Position numbers and translations under genes: made by a program. The notes under the pieces were generated by a model. It worked only from the letters and a program-made list of their open reading frames with translations. It ran no database searches and had not been told where the DNA came from. From assembly GCA_965153455.1 (NCBI GenBank), contig OZ234493.1:13816213-13880212 (forward strand): a stretch of 64,000 nt of DNA, read 5' to 3'. This document shows, piece by piece, positions 22,039-33,760 of the stretch (position 1 is its first letter; every line of letters starts with the position of its first letter). Source of the stretch: Sphagnum compactum. Lineage: Eukaryota; Bryophyta; Sphagnopsida; Sphagnales.

Positions 22039-23180
22039 ATTTTTCATATCTGTTGTCTGTTTAGTGGGTGTGTTTAGATGCAGTCCTCCTTAGGTAACCT
22101 GTTTCCTTTCACCCACCCATACTCAATTAATATGGAATTTCTCATGTGGTGTTGCACATCTCACTTATCTGTACTTGTTCAGTCAAAGAGATTGGTTTGC
22201 TTGAATTGTGGCTTTTTTTTTACCCAATGTTCAAAGCAAAGTTTCATTTGCATTTTACCTTGCTTCTCCAATACAATCTTAACTGCATATAGAAGTGGGA
22301 CAAGGGTCCTAAAATTGACGCCTTATTATCCTTCAAAGGGGGTCAAATCCTTTTTATTAATTCATTCTGGCAAATCATTCATCCTTGAGACCTGGAGGGT
22401 GATAATCCAATGACCTCCTTCAATCCAAATGGAACTTAAAAAGTGACTCCTTAACAAAACAGCCTATGTTTATGTCTGTATATTTTATAAGATTGGTGGG
22501 GATCTTAGGCTCAAAAGGTCTTAAGTCAAGTCTCTCAACTTACAATATTTATCAAAAGTTATTGATGTGTTTTTCATGCATTGGTATGATCTTGATAGGT
22601 TTGGAGGTTTTATTGTAACCATCCTCATTGCCAAAATGTTGAAGTGAAGTTTTCATGGGTTTATATTTATCACTTTTGGATTTTGATTTGGTCTTCTTAG
22701 AATGGTATGGGTTCAAAGAAAGAAGATTTTGAGACTTCAAAACTTTCATGATTTTTACAAGTTTGTTAGAAAATGGCATGTAATTAATGTAACTGTCATG
22801 TGTCATTTTATGATCCTTAGTGTTCGTAAACATGTTCTCATATTGATGAAGATTGCACTCAACTTTGAAGCATTATGAAGACATGTAGTCTCTGATTTTC
22901 AGATATTGTAGTTTCTGATTTTAGGAGCATTTGCACCCAAAGCCCCTGTGTGAGCCTCTACTAGTGTTGACTACATCCCACATACAGAGTGTAAAAAAAA
23001 AGTGGACATCAGATGAAACATTCAAAACCTGCAACGGTTCACAAGCTGAATTTACAGTGTATATGGTTGACCCCTTCACCTTACAAGAGGCCGTAGCAGG
23101 CCATCTACCTAGTTGACGCATAGATGCGCTCCTGTGGGAAACTTCAGAAACCCGCATAGAACAAGCAAGGTCTTTAACAT
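22039..23180. other. RPL13A 3' flank, no gene
   Basis: The 3' UTR of RPL13A is expected in the first few hundred bases, but no decisive polyadenylation signal was picked out. The rest is AT-rich intergenic sequence. Short frames on both strands (for example 22078-22413 plus, 22552-22833 minus) look like chance. Confidence 0.5.
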
Positions 23181-23465
23181 GGGCGCACCAGGGTAAACAA
23201 TCAGCCACCGGCGCACCATCCATTGCAAAGGCCTGTTATGACACAGTTGTGGATGAATCCCAAATAAATCAATGTTGGGTTTCACTTTGATTATCCTATC
23301 CTGTAAAAAATAAGTCTGGTCAGTTGGTTGATCCGTTGGTCAATAGGTAGGAAGGTAGGAAGGAAAAGTAGTTGGTTACTAGGTTAGTATGCATGTAGAT
23401 GGTTAGTACATGGGTAGACTTGGGGCTAGTGGGTTGTTAGTAGGTAGTGAAAACAGAAACTGACA
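23180..23465 (+). repeat. Dispersed repeat (GTTGTGGATGAATCCCAA family), copy 1
   Basis: Contains 'caccatccattg', then GTTGTGGATGAATCCCAA, then a GGTAGG-rich stretch, 'ggttagtacatggg' and GGGTTGTTAGTAGGTAG before a (g)aaaac run. The same ordered segments occur at 58,280-58,760. Non-coding dispersed repeat of unknown class. Confidence 0.6.
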
Positions 23466-23610
23466 CAAACCACCATGGTTTGCTCGAGAACTGGAACCCA
23501 GTGGAAAGTGTTTCCTATCCACCTACCCACCCATCCATCCCTCATGGCGCTCCCGGTGCCTGTTGTTGGTTCACTCTGGCTGACATGGGTGGGAAAGAGA
23601 GAGACGTATG
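23466..23610 (-). repeat. Dispersed repeat (GGATGG...CCATGG module), copy near RPL13A
   Basis: Read on the minus strand it gives ggttcac, 'gggcgc'-like, GGATGGATGGGTGGGTAGG, GGAAACACTTTCC, 'gggttcc' and AACCATGGTGG. The same order occurs on the plus strand at 37,460-37,600 and inverted at 39,190-39,310. It matches the unit of the tandem array at 33 kb. Confidence 0.6.
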
Positions 23611-24014
23611 TGGCTGGTGTGAATGAATCTCCACTGCAGCTTATATGGGTTGGTCAGTAACACCCGACTTGGCCCGAGGCACTGGGCATTCCTGACATTA
23701 AGGGCTTGCTGCCTGAGGTGCTTTTGAGTGTGCTGTTGTAGATTTTTGAGGGCTGTTGATCTTGGGCTCTGTGTTGTAACATAACACTGAAGACATAAAT
23801 CAATGTGTTGCAGTCATGGCTTTGTATGGTTTTCCTTCGGGTGTGTATATTCTTACCATAACACACATTTGTTGTCATGATAAGGGCTGATCTCAAGGTC
23901 GGGTTTTGTAACTTTGGGTACATTACAAAAAACACACACTTTTGTGTCTGTCTGGTTTAGGGTCAACACAACAAAATGTGATTGATTTATCAGAATTTCA
24001 CACACAATGTCTCA

Positions 24015-27000
24015 CTATTTGACAATTGCAGTCGGAGAAGAGTCAGGAGATGAGCCTCTGTCTTGGGGTATGATGGTGGCCAGGTAGTGGTGCTGTGAGT
24101 TCAACCGGTTGGCAACATCCCAGAATGCAATGAGAAAGATCATAAGGGATGACAGCACAAGGAATACATTCCAGAGGTGGTCGATGGCAGCATTGACAGG
24201 TTTGCATTTCTGTGTGACTATTATTGACACTGTGTCAGTCACAAATGAGCAGTTGGTGAGTCCATCGATTAATGGGAATGTGTTGAGGATGGCTTGACCA
24301 GCTGCATGACATTCCCTCCCCAAAAATACCCATCCATCATCACAACCATGAGCCTTCAATTCCTCACAAACTTCCAGACAACTACCTATTTCTTTGGTTT
24401 CCTTCTCCTTGGGAGCCAAAGTCTCTCTATGACATTCGGAGTAGCTCCAGACATCCACAAAAGCAACAATTCTTGTGCAAACACAAACACCCATGTGCAC
24501 ACACATATATGCATTCACGGGATTCTCTCTCATCACTTTGTTTTGAAGTTTTGCTCAGGATGCTGATGCCTGTTATCTATTGAAGAAGATTTTGTAGCCT
24601 GAGAAATAGTCTGCTGCGTACATGAGATCGTGGGACAAGAGCCTGAGGTGGTTTACCTTGACTAAGATCTGTGAATGTGGCATTCTCATTCTCAGTGATC
24701 AATTTACCACTATTCGTGCATGCTGGAGAGAGTGCTGCAGGGTTTGTATTATTGCATACCAAGGGTGCTATCACCTGCCAACACCCAAAATGTTCCCATC
24801 ATCAGATTCACCTTCAAGCTCACCTAATTTTTTTCTCTATCCTCAGTGTCTCTTGAGCATCAAGATTTGTGTGTTCATTTTTCAGAAACATGGATTTCTA
24901 TTTGCTGCAACTGAAATGTTTTCGGTACCTTACACAGACATACATGAAGTGTTCTTTATAAGGTGTTGGGATTACTCACTTCTTGCAGGTCACCAATTGG
25001 AAGTGTCGTGTTGGGGCAAATGCCAGTATAAGCGTAATCAGGGGCTGGACCAATGGGGTCACATAAGCCTGTTAGACTTGTTATGCCCTCTGCATACGTC
25101 ATGAACGTAACATTTTGCTGCAAGAAAAAGAAAAACTCCCAACACAGAGTTTTCCATCAGGATTCAGCATTGAAATTCTGGTCATAACATGCATGTGTGC
25201 ACACACCAACTATTTATTCCATTGCCAAAATTGAAGATGATGCCAATTCTTTTGCACCAAATATCATGCAAAAGAGAAAGGGAAGAAGTCTAGCTGACAT
25301 ACAGTTCTAATAACAGTATCAATACCGATGCGAGCTTCCAGATATGTGCGGTTGGCTGCAGCCAAAGCAGCACAAGGGAGCAGAGCCTCGAGAGTAGTGT
25401 TGACTGGATTTTGTAGGTATTCATGCAATGATATGCATGTGTCTGACCCGATACTTTGTTTCATGCAAGTTGAAAACAACCCACCCCCCCCCCCCCCCCA
25501 GGCATCCCACACACACTTGTCAGAACTGTAGAATTACACATAGAGGACAGACACAAAAAACTGAAACAGATTTTGAATTGCCATTCTTAGAGCATGCAAA
25601 CCCATCATGCTAAAAATCTTCAGACCATGAATCCTGAATCCATTCCAGAAGAAATGTTGCATTTTTTGTTTTTTTGGTCTTGAACAGAAAATTTATCTGT
25701 GATGAAGAAGCTCAATCCTCTGCTTCAAAATGAGGGTTGAAAGAAGAAATATTCTAGAAAATGGGAGTAGTAGTAACTTACTTGTGAGCAGCATAGAAGA
25801 TGCCAAATGCGATCCAAGTCAAGGTTGTCATAATCCAAGCCAATACAATGATACTGTCCGTCAACAGAAAAACACACATGAAATAATTTCACACAGTCTC
25901 TCTACTTTCTTTGAAACAAAAATTGCGAAGCTCAAACCCCTAATTTTCTGAATCCTGAATCCAAACCTAATTTCTGAATCCGAAATCTATCTAACTAGCA
26001 GAAGTGCTTAGCAGAAAAGGCTGCTATTGGTTGGTGGTGGTGGTGGTGATCGTCTGGGGAATTGAGTTGTGGTGAGATACAAAATTGCATATAAAAGACC
26101 GTAAAATCATCAGCAGCCACTAATCAAACAAAATCCTGTTAGCAACAATCAGTGATGGTGGCAGCAACAGCAAAATCTGAACAAGCACTAAAATGCTCAG
26201 ATGCTGCACAAAACATGAGACTTACAGGTTCTACAAGAACTTTATCCACATCAGAAACAATGGCTCAGATGCTTCTGCACAAACATGAGAGACTTACAAA
26301 TACAAGAATTGAATCCACATGAGAAACGTCGATGCTGCCATCCAAAATCACCCAAAACAAAATCATCAGAACAACAGAACAGGCCTTGAAAACCTGACCT
26401 GAGCAATCTATATCTCACTACCAAAACAAAGGTTAAAAACAAAAACCCACACAAAAAAAGCTCCATGGACCATACAACAACACTATGTATGTAATCCCTC
26501 CCTCCCAATGCCACATGCAGATCATATGACAGTAGTAGAAAATCAAAGGAAGGATTCACAAAGTGCTGTGTGCCTGCCTGCCTGCAACATCACCACCAAG
26601 CAGACCCAAGCAAAACTGTTTCAAGAAGACAGAAAAAAAGGGAAGCTATGCAAGAAAAAGGAGGAAAGAGAGTTGGGACTGGGGAAGAAGAAGAAGAAAC
26701 TGGGCCCATACCAAGTCCGCCAATAATAAGAAGGAAAGTTACTGTCGTCATCAGGATCAACACGATCTCACTGCCATATCCCACAGATTTTGCAAGCTGT
26801 GAGTGAGTGAGAAGCTTGAGCAAATTGCAAAAGCCATGGCACAATATGAAGAACAAGAACAAGAAAACCCAATTAAGAACAATGGGGAAACCAAACCTAG
26901 AGCTGTTTGTGCAGCTGTTGTTGCTGCTGCAGGCAGAGGGGGGATGGGGTGGGGGCGATGGGGGAAGAATGGATGGGAGAGGGGACTTACATGATGTCAA

Positions 27001-28256
27001 CCACATGTTTGTATGTCTTCTTGTTGACAAGGACCTTGGATTCCACATTGTTGGCTTGTTCAGAGAGTGTGTTTTCAATGGAATTGAGAGATGTGAGAAA
27101 GCTTGGAGAGCTGTAAGGTCGCAAGATGGTCTCCACACTTGCAAACTGTGCTGATACTGTGTGGATTGAGTCTGTCGCATTTTGTGCAGCTTCCAGAACT
27201 ACATCTTCCACATCTGTGGCTTGGCTCTTGAACTCCTGGATGCTTACATACAGAGCCACAATGCATCCTCTGCAACACAAAAAACAACAACACAAAACAA
27301 TCCATCCTCATGCAACAACAAAAACAACCACCCAATGCTTTGTCTCTCAGCAAGCAAGCAAGCAAGCAAAGCAGTTGTGGGTTTGTTGTGTGTGCTGCTG
27401 CAAGTATGAGCAGCTGCAAAGAAGAAAATGAAGAAGAAGAAGCAGAAGATCAAGAACAAGAAGACAAGCCCAGCAAGCAACACCGAGAAATGGAAAAGAG
27501 AGAGAGAGAGGCATACATGGCGGCAGTAGAGAGGAGGACGACAACGAGGCGAGGAATGGAGTATGAAGCAGGTGCACGAGGCAGAGTCTTGGAGCGACAG
27601 AAGGAGGAGCGGCGTGCGCGACGACGCCTCCATCGAAGAAGAGATTTGGAGCAAACTAGGAGCGACAAGAGCAGACCCAAGAGTACCCATGCTGCTGCAA
27701 TTGCATATCCATAGATTCCTGTGAAGATCACGGACTGCAGCACCATCCATGCACCCAATCTCTTAGCAACTAAAACAGACTCTGAAACTCCAGGAAGCAA
27801 AAAAAACAATCAGATCCTACAATTGCAATTGCACTTGCACTTGCAATGCCCAACAGTTGCACAAACTTTCCCGGACCAGTTTCTAGGGACTTGCAGCAAG
27901 CAGGTTGGGTCTTGTTCACGTACCGCCCAGTAGTGTTTGCTTTTGAGATCATATCCAGCTTCGTACTTCCGGAAGTGGTCCAGAGGATCAATGCGGTCGC
28001 TCTTGGCATCCAAAGCTCTGAAGCCGTTGCTGTTGCTGTCGGTTTTGTTGCTGCTTCGTTGTTGCAGTAGCACCCTCGACTGCAGCAGCTCTGGTGCAGC
28101 TACTGCTCCTTGAGCTTGAGCTGGAGATGGAAAATGAGATGCTAGAAGAACTTGTACTACTAGAACCAAGACTAGTATCGGCAATTGAGACTTGATCAAG
28201 CTGCTGCTTCTGCTGGGATTCCGCGGGTTTCCATGATGATTCCTGCCGGCATTCAT
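24015..28256 (-). CDS. Multi-pass membrane protein, plant At2g12400-like / tweety-like family, 10 exons
   Basis: Predicted exons (minus): 28256-27924, 27779-27517, 27269-26991, 26770-26712, 26334-26298 (37-nt microexon), 25853-25782, 25453-25303, 25117-24980, 24774-24657 and 24301-24015; phases are consistent and give about 578 residues. Order: hydrophobic N-terminus (LPILVLVLVVQVLLAS); DPLDHFRKYEAGYDLKSKHYWA, the family's conserved pre-TM motif; TM around GIYGYAIAAAWVLLGLLLSL; Arg-rich loop; TM to IGCIVALYV; an extracellular helical stretch; TM EIVLILMTTVTFLLIIGG; TM IIVLAWIMTTLTWIAFGIFY; then HN-IGSDTC..HEYLQNP and Cys-rich ectodomain segments; and a last TM near LWNVFLVLSSLMIFLIAF. Plant members are annotated only as plasma-membrane transmembrane proteins; tweety homologues were described as anion channels, since questioned. 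Least certain: the microexon and the start (an in-frame ATG lies at 28397, but an acceptor-like CAG just before 28256 suggests a leader intron). Confidence 0.8.
25484..25499. repeat. Poly-C tract in intron 6 of the membrane-protein gene
   Basis: Sixteen consecutive C on the plus strand (poly-G on the transcribed strand), about 30 bp upstream of the exon-7 acceptor. A G-run there replaces the usual polypyrimidine tract, so splicing here may be weak, or the tract length may be a sequencing artefact. Confidence 0.8.
26199..26345 (-). repeat. 67-bp tandem duplication covering the microexon of the membrane-protein gene
   Basis: Copy A (about 26199-26265) and copy B (about 26266-26345) share cagatg, tgcacaaa, catgag, gacttaca, 'acaagaa' and 'atccacat.agaaac' in order. 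Both give a GTAAGTC donor on the minus strand. Only copy B has a nearby CAG acceptor and an open 37-nt exon encoding the hydrophobic FLMWIQFLY; copy A encodes FLMWIKFL followed by TAG. Confidence 0.7.
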
Positions 28257-29574
28257 TTCTGTTGCACAAATGTCATGATGGAGGAATAATATTTTGCATG
28301 CAGATCCCCGGCTATGTTTCTGATCATGTTCAAATTCTGCTTGCTCATTCTTCGATCCTGATCTTCTTGAATGAAGAAGAAGAAGAAGATCACCCATTGG
28401 ATTAAGGTCAAACAGAACTTGTGATCAAATCTCTTGAACCTCAGCAGCAGCTTTCAAGCATGTGGTGGACGGGGATCTAGGATTGCTGCCATGTCTAATT
28501 CATTATGAAGTCGGCAATTAGCTACAACCTTATAAATAAGCTGCAGCAGCTTGCAAGATCGATAGATGGATGATGCAGAAGCTCTAGTACAGCTCAAGAT
28601 TAGAGCTTGTTGTAGACACAGCTGTTTCAATGCTTCTCTCTCTCTGTGTGTCTCTCTGTGTGTCTCTCTGCATGCTGCAATTTTGAAGACGATGGAGAAG
28701 GGGAAGCTCTGCACTGTAAGATGCAAATGCTAGGTACCCAAGTAAGTGTCTGGCTGTTTCTGGATGAATCAATCACCCACCCAACACTGAATTTTATACT
28801 TGACAAATCTTCCCCGGGAGATCATGCAAGCAAAGATCAGAATTCCTTAACCGGAAAGCTTGAATACATGAAGTTCAATGCTTCTCTCTCTTTCTCTCTC
28901 TAGCTAGCAGCTCCTGCCCACTAGAGATTCATTTACGGCAACCCAAAGATCCGCTAGAATCTGAGATCATGGCTAAATTTTTTTCATGATCTCCCATACT
29001 GACCCATGTCGATCGATCATACACGACAACAACCAAAAAAAAAGCAAAAAAGCAAAAGCAATTCTTCTTCTCAAGCGAGAGAGGCACGCAAAAGCTAAAC
29101 CCCCAAACTGGATAAGAAAAAAAGAAAAAAAAGAGGTTTATGGCGGGCTCCAAGCTTCTTGCAGTAGAATTCAATTCAACAACAACAAAAACAACAAGTC
29201 TTGGATTGTGTAATTCAAGAGCAAGTTGTTGTTAGAATTCTAGACAACGTTCTCTTCCTGTTCAAAGAAGAAGGTCCTTGTCCTCCTCCTTGTGCTGCTG
29301 CTGCTCCTCCTCCTCCTCCTTTTCTTCTTCTTCTTGTTGGACTTCTCCCTTCTTGCTGCACACAAACTGTTGTTGTGTATACAAGTTTTTGTGTGTCCAT
29401 CTTGCACATGTAATTGCAGCAGATTTCTTTCCCCCATGGGTCACTCCAGGAAGCTGTTGATGATGATGATGATGCTGCTGAAGCATCACTTTGAAAGGGA
29501 AAAGTGGCTATTGTTGTGCACAGAATGACACATGCAGCAGCTAGAGATGAAAGTTAGTTGGGTCCCCATGAACT

Positions 29575-29675
29575 CTGGACTCTTCCTCCTCCTCCTCCTC
29601 CTCCTCTTCTTCTTCCTCTTCTTCCTTCTTCCTTCCTTCCTTCCTTCCTTCCCTTCCCTTCCCTTCCCTTCCTGC
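29575..29675. repeat. (TCC)n / (TTC)n / (TTCC)n / (TTCCC)n compound microsatellite
   Basis: A pure pyrimidine run of about 100 bp grades from TCC to TTC to CTTC/TTCC to CCCTT units. It is a homopurine-homopyrimidine tract of the kind that can form triplex DNA. Confidence 0.9.
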
Positions 29676-29766
29676 TGCTGATTCTCTCCTCCTTTCTGCC
29701 TGGGCTCTAGAGAAAGGGCAGCAGGAAAAGCCACCAACAGGGTGGTGGTTGTGCTCACTGTAGCAA

Positions 29767-29870
29767 CCTGGATGGATGGATGGATGGTTGGATGGATGAA
29801 ATCTCCAAATGGGTCCCCACCTGGATGGATGGATGGATGGATGGATTTTCTCCAAATGGGTTTTCACTCC
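29767..29870 (+). repeat. (GGAT)n minisatellite, two 55-bp units
   Basis: CTGGATGGATGGATGG...TCTCCAAATGGGT occurs at about 29768 and again at about 29821, each followed by 'ccaaatgggt'. The two copies differ mainly in GGAT copy number. Confidence 0.85.
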
Positions 29871-30050
29871 AAAAACTCAAGAAGAAAAGAAAAGAAAAAG
29901 AAGAAATTAAAAAAAAGAAAATTCCACTCTCCAAAAACACATGTTCAAGAAAAGAAAAAACCCTAATCCATGAAACCCTAATTGGAGAAATTGGACCAGG
30001 ACTTTACAAGGAAGGAACCTTGGCAGGGTCCCTTTGTTTTTAAAAAAAAA

Positions 30051-32785
30051 AAAAAAAGTTAAAAAATAAAATTGGATGAATTTTATAATTCAGTCTTGAG
30101 ATCGATTCTTTCAATTTCTAAAACCTTCAATTTCCAATTGTTTTTCATCTCCAGTACACATAACTAAAATTATTTTTTACACCTTTTTTTTTATTCGTGT
30201 AACATTTAAAAAAAAAATAGTGCACACAATTCAAATAGAGATTATGTGATATTAATTATGTATAACCAATAAAATGCAATAACTTGCCTAAAATTTTAGG
30301 TCATAAACTGGGTTCCATTTATATGTCTAAACTGTTCTAGTTTTTTTTTGAAAAAAAATTTAAACTGAAAAAAAAGAGTTTCTTCTAATTAGAATGTTTT
30401 CAGAAATTTTGAAAATTGAAAAAACCCCTTTATTTTTCCAACCAACAAAAAATTTTTGTAGGGAAATTAAATATTGAAACCTTCAACAATATTGACTAAA
30501 CCCTAAACCTTTACAAAGAAGGGTCTTAGTAGTTTGTGGTCGTGCATTAGGTCTGATCAATGGCCATTATGTGATGGAATCGCACGTGAAGAGACATTCC
30601 GTCACATCGGGAAAAGCTTTTGTGGATTATTTGCTAAACCTCTTGATCGTTGCATGGATTTGGAAGAGCAATTTTATGTATTTATTTAATTATTTAATTA
30701 TTTAATTTTAGCCCTGAAAAGCTTTGGGTGAAAGGGGGAATCTCTAGTAGCCTACTAGAATTGTTCTTTCTCCTAAAAGAAAGAAGAAAGAAGTGGAAGG
30801 AAAACAAGAGATTTTATCAAACACTTGTGGTGCTTTAAGAGAAAGATGAATTGAAGCTAAATGATTGAAGCTTAATGAATGAATAGATGAAAACACAAAG
30901 ATACCCATTTTCTACTTGGATTTCATTTATGTCATCTTTCCAATATTTTTTTCATGTAGATTTTTTGCATGAAAAGATTGCGACAACAAAAAAGAAAAGA
31001 AAAGAAAAGAAAAAATAAAAAAGGAAAAAATGTTTTCTTCCACAACTCTTGCCACTTTCCTTACCTTTTCATTAAAATTAAAAATAAAATGAAATTGGGT
31101 CATGCCTTTAGGCAAGGGCTATGCATTTTGTTGGGTCTACTACAACACCACCACAATGCTAGAAGTAGCTTGGATTTTTATGAGCATAAATAGGTGATTT
31201 TCAATCACGCCTATAAAAAGTAATTTGTAATTTAGAAACTAATTAGGAAAAATAAAAAAGAAAAAAAGTAGAACTTAAAGATCTAGAACTAGTAGTAGGT
31301 AAGGTGAGACAAATGATGAGATATTTCATTTATTTCAAATATCTAATATAATTAGTGTTTAGGCATTTCCATTTATTTTCTTCTTGTGCAATTTTTAATT
31401 TAATTGTAGTTTTTTTTGTTTTGTTAAGTAATAAAAAATGTTAGTAATAAAAAGATGTTATGTCTATTAAATAAATAATAGAATCCGAAGTGTAAATAGG
31501 ACTGAGATTAAGTGAAAATAATGTATAAATATCATGGCGTGGACCTTGTGTATTTTACACCTATATTTGCACTTGCACAAGAAATTTTTGGGTTGATTAT
31601 TTGGTAGAGGCTTTCTCTTCATTTCTCTCATCACAAAATAAATTGGAAGAAAATTTGATTTGGTTCTCTCACCCTATTGCCCCTTTGATGTTTCTTAAGC
31701 CATCACTTTGGATTTTTATGGCAAGTTGGATGTGGGGTCCCTTAACATGACATGCAAAAACCCACAATTGAGTGGCAAAAAAACACAATTTTAGTTACAA
31801 ATGTTTCTCCAAATTTATGAACAAAGGCAATACAAAACAAAGGGGGGGAAAAAAAATAGGGTTTAGGGTTTTGTGTTTAAACAAGTTTACAAATTATTTT
31901 GATTGAGAGTTTATATGAAAGAAGGCAACACAAAACAAAAAAGGGAAAAAAGGGTTTAAGGTTTAAGTGAGTTTCAACATATAATCATGGGTTATAAATG
32001 TTTTTTCCCCTAAATTTATGAGAGAAAGGAAGTTCCCAAGACAAAAGGGGAAAAGAAGGGTTAAGGGTTTAGTGTTTAAGACTTGACTATTAAGACTTGA
32101 ATGTTCTTTTTTCTTTTGGCTAATGTTTAGGGTTTAGGACTTGAACAATTTTTTTCCCCCTTTTTCCCTCTTTATTAGCTAATGGAAGAAAAATAAAATA
32201 AAATTCCATACTCTACATGAGTTTATTTCTCTTTATTTTCAGGTAATTGCTTGTAGCATGGCATTCAAGACAAAGTAACAATTGATTTGATACACAAGCC
32301 ATGTTTCTTAGAATGTTTCCATCACTGTAGCTATTGCTGCATTCCTTTTGAAGACCAAGTTGGTGGGCTCCACATGACCTTTTGCAGCATTGTTATGTTT
32401 TGAGGACAATTTTGGAGACTTGGGGTGCTTAACTTCAAAGTTCATACCATCTTCTTTAACTTGTCCACACTTCATAGTTCATTTTTTGTAATGGGTCGTC
32501 ATTGCCAAGCACATGTTGAATTCACGTCACATAAAAATTTCTAAAGTTTTAGCACAACACCACACCACAAGTCAAATTGACGTCACACATATTTTTAAAG
32601 AAAAAAAACTTAAACCCATCAAAAGACATGCTTCACAATCTATCAACTTGTTTAAAAAAAGACTCATTGACACGGAAAAAAAAGAATCTTGTCAAAAAAA
32701 AAGACTCATTGACATGGAAAAAAAAGGAATTGGGTATGGGAATGAAAGCAAAGCACTATAACATCAAATTCCAAAAGGAAAAAAC

Positions 32786-32829
<44 letters not shown>

Positions 32830-32960
32830 ATGTTTGGAGGTTGTTGGTTAATAACTAAACCCAATCTAAGGGATCATGGAGGTGATGAGAGAACATAAAT
32901 AAACCCAATCCAAGGGAACATGGAGGTGACAAGAGAACATATATTTTTCACCCATCAAGG
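30051..32960. other. AT-rich intergenic DNA with weak telomere-like motifs and a GA microsatellite
   Basis: No gene is recognised. TTTAGGG-like motifs recur at 31,855-32,140. A 12-bp imperfect inverted repeat (ATGTGATGGAAT / ATTCCGTCACAT) lies near 30,570-30,610 around CACGTG. A (GA)n run of about 37 bp is at 32,791-32,827. Confidence 0.55.
32791..32827. repeat. (GA)n microsatellite
   Basis: Perfect dinucleotide run of roughly 18 units. Confidence 0.95.
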
Positions 32961-32974
32961 AATGATACAAGTCT

Positions 32975-33760
32975 TTTGGGGTGTATTCGTATCCCATAGC
33001 TGACTACGGTGGTTAACTATGTACTAACCATCGTCATGTAACCATGAAGGATGGATGCTATGTGAACACGAAAACACACTTTTCTGTTGCATTCCTTTCC
33101 CATAGCTGACCTAACTACAGTGGTTACTTATGTACTACCCATCCAAATGTAACCATGCATGATGGATGGATGGATGGTATGTGGACAAGAAACAAATGTT
33201 CCATTGTAATCTTGCCCAATAGCTGCTGACCATGGTGATTAGCAATGTACTAACCACCCACACAAATGATGGATGATATGTGGATCAAAAAACACTTTTC
33301 TATTGTATTCCATAGCTGACCACAGTGATTAGCAATGTACTACTAACCATCCACACATATGATGGATGATATGGGGATAAAAATCACTTTTTCATTGTAT
33401 TCCATAGCTCACCATGGTGGTTAGCTATGTACTAACCATCCACATGTATGATGGATGATACGTGGATAGAAAACACTTTTTCTATTGTATTCCATAGCTC
33501 ACCATGGGGGTTAGCTATGTACTAACCATCCACATGTATGATGGATGATACGTGGATAGAAAACACTTTTCTATTGTATTCCATAGCTCACCATGGTGGT
33601 TAGCTATGTACTAACCATCCACACATATGATGAATGATACGTGGATAGAAAACACTTTTCTATTGTATTCCATAGCTCACCAAGGTGGTTAACTATGTAC
33701 TAACCATTCACATGTATGATGGATGAACTGTGGCGAAAAAACATTTTTTTTATTATATTC
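32975..33760 (+). repeat. Tandem array of about 8 units, 89-117 bp, CCATAGCT/GGATGGATG family
   Basis: The word CCATAGCT (once CAATAGCT) recurs at 32994, 33100, 33217, 33310, 33402, 33492, 33581 and 33670. Spacings are 106, 117, 93, 92, 90, 89 and 89. Each unit continues with GACCATGGTGGTTAGC, 'atgtactaaccatcc', ATGATGGATGATA, 'gtggat' and AAAACACTTTTC. The right-hand units are the most alike and equal in length, the left-hand ones the most divergent. Confidence 0.9.

Larger units (their letters stand above)
28400..30050. other. Upstream region of the membrane-protein gene, microsatellite-rich
   Basis: This holds the presumed promoter and 5' leader of the minus-strand gene. It is unusually rich in simple repeats: CT/GTGT at 28635-28675, CTC/CTG at 29280-29340, TCC/TTCC at 29575-29675, and a duplicated GGAT block at 29767-29870. 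Frames here (for example 29215-29528) are translations of these repeats. No TATA box was assigned. Confidence 0.6.

Noticed and set aside
24109-27714. Plus-strand frames at 24.1-27.7 kb (for example 24294-24566, 27310-27714)
   Set aside because: They are antisense shadows of the exons and introns of the minus-strand membrane-protein gene.
29215-29966. Frames rich in Glu/Lys/Gln or Trp-Met-Asp-Gly
   Set aside because: Translations of CTC, TTCC and GGAT microsatellites.
32975-33760. CRISPR-like array
   Set aside because: Units are tandem and homologous throughout, with no unique spacers, in a plant nuclear context.
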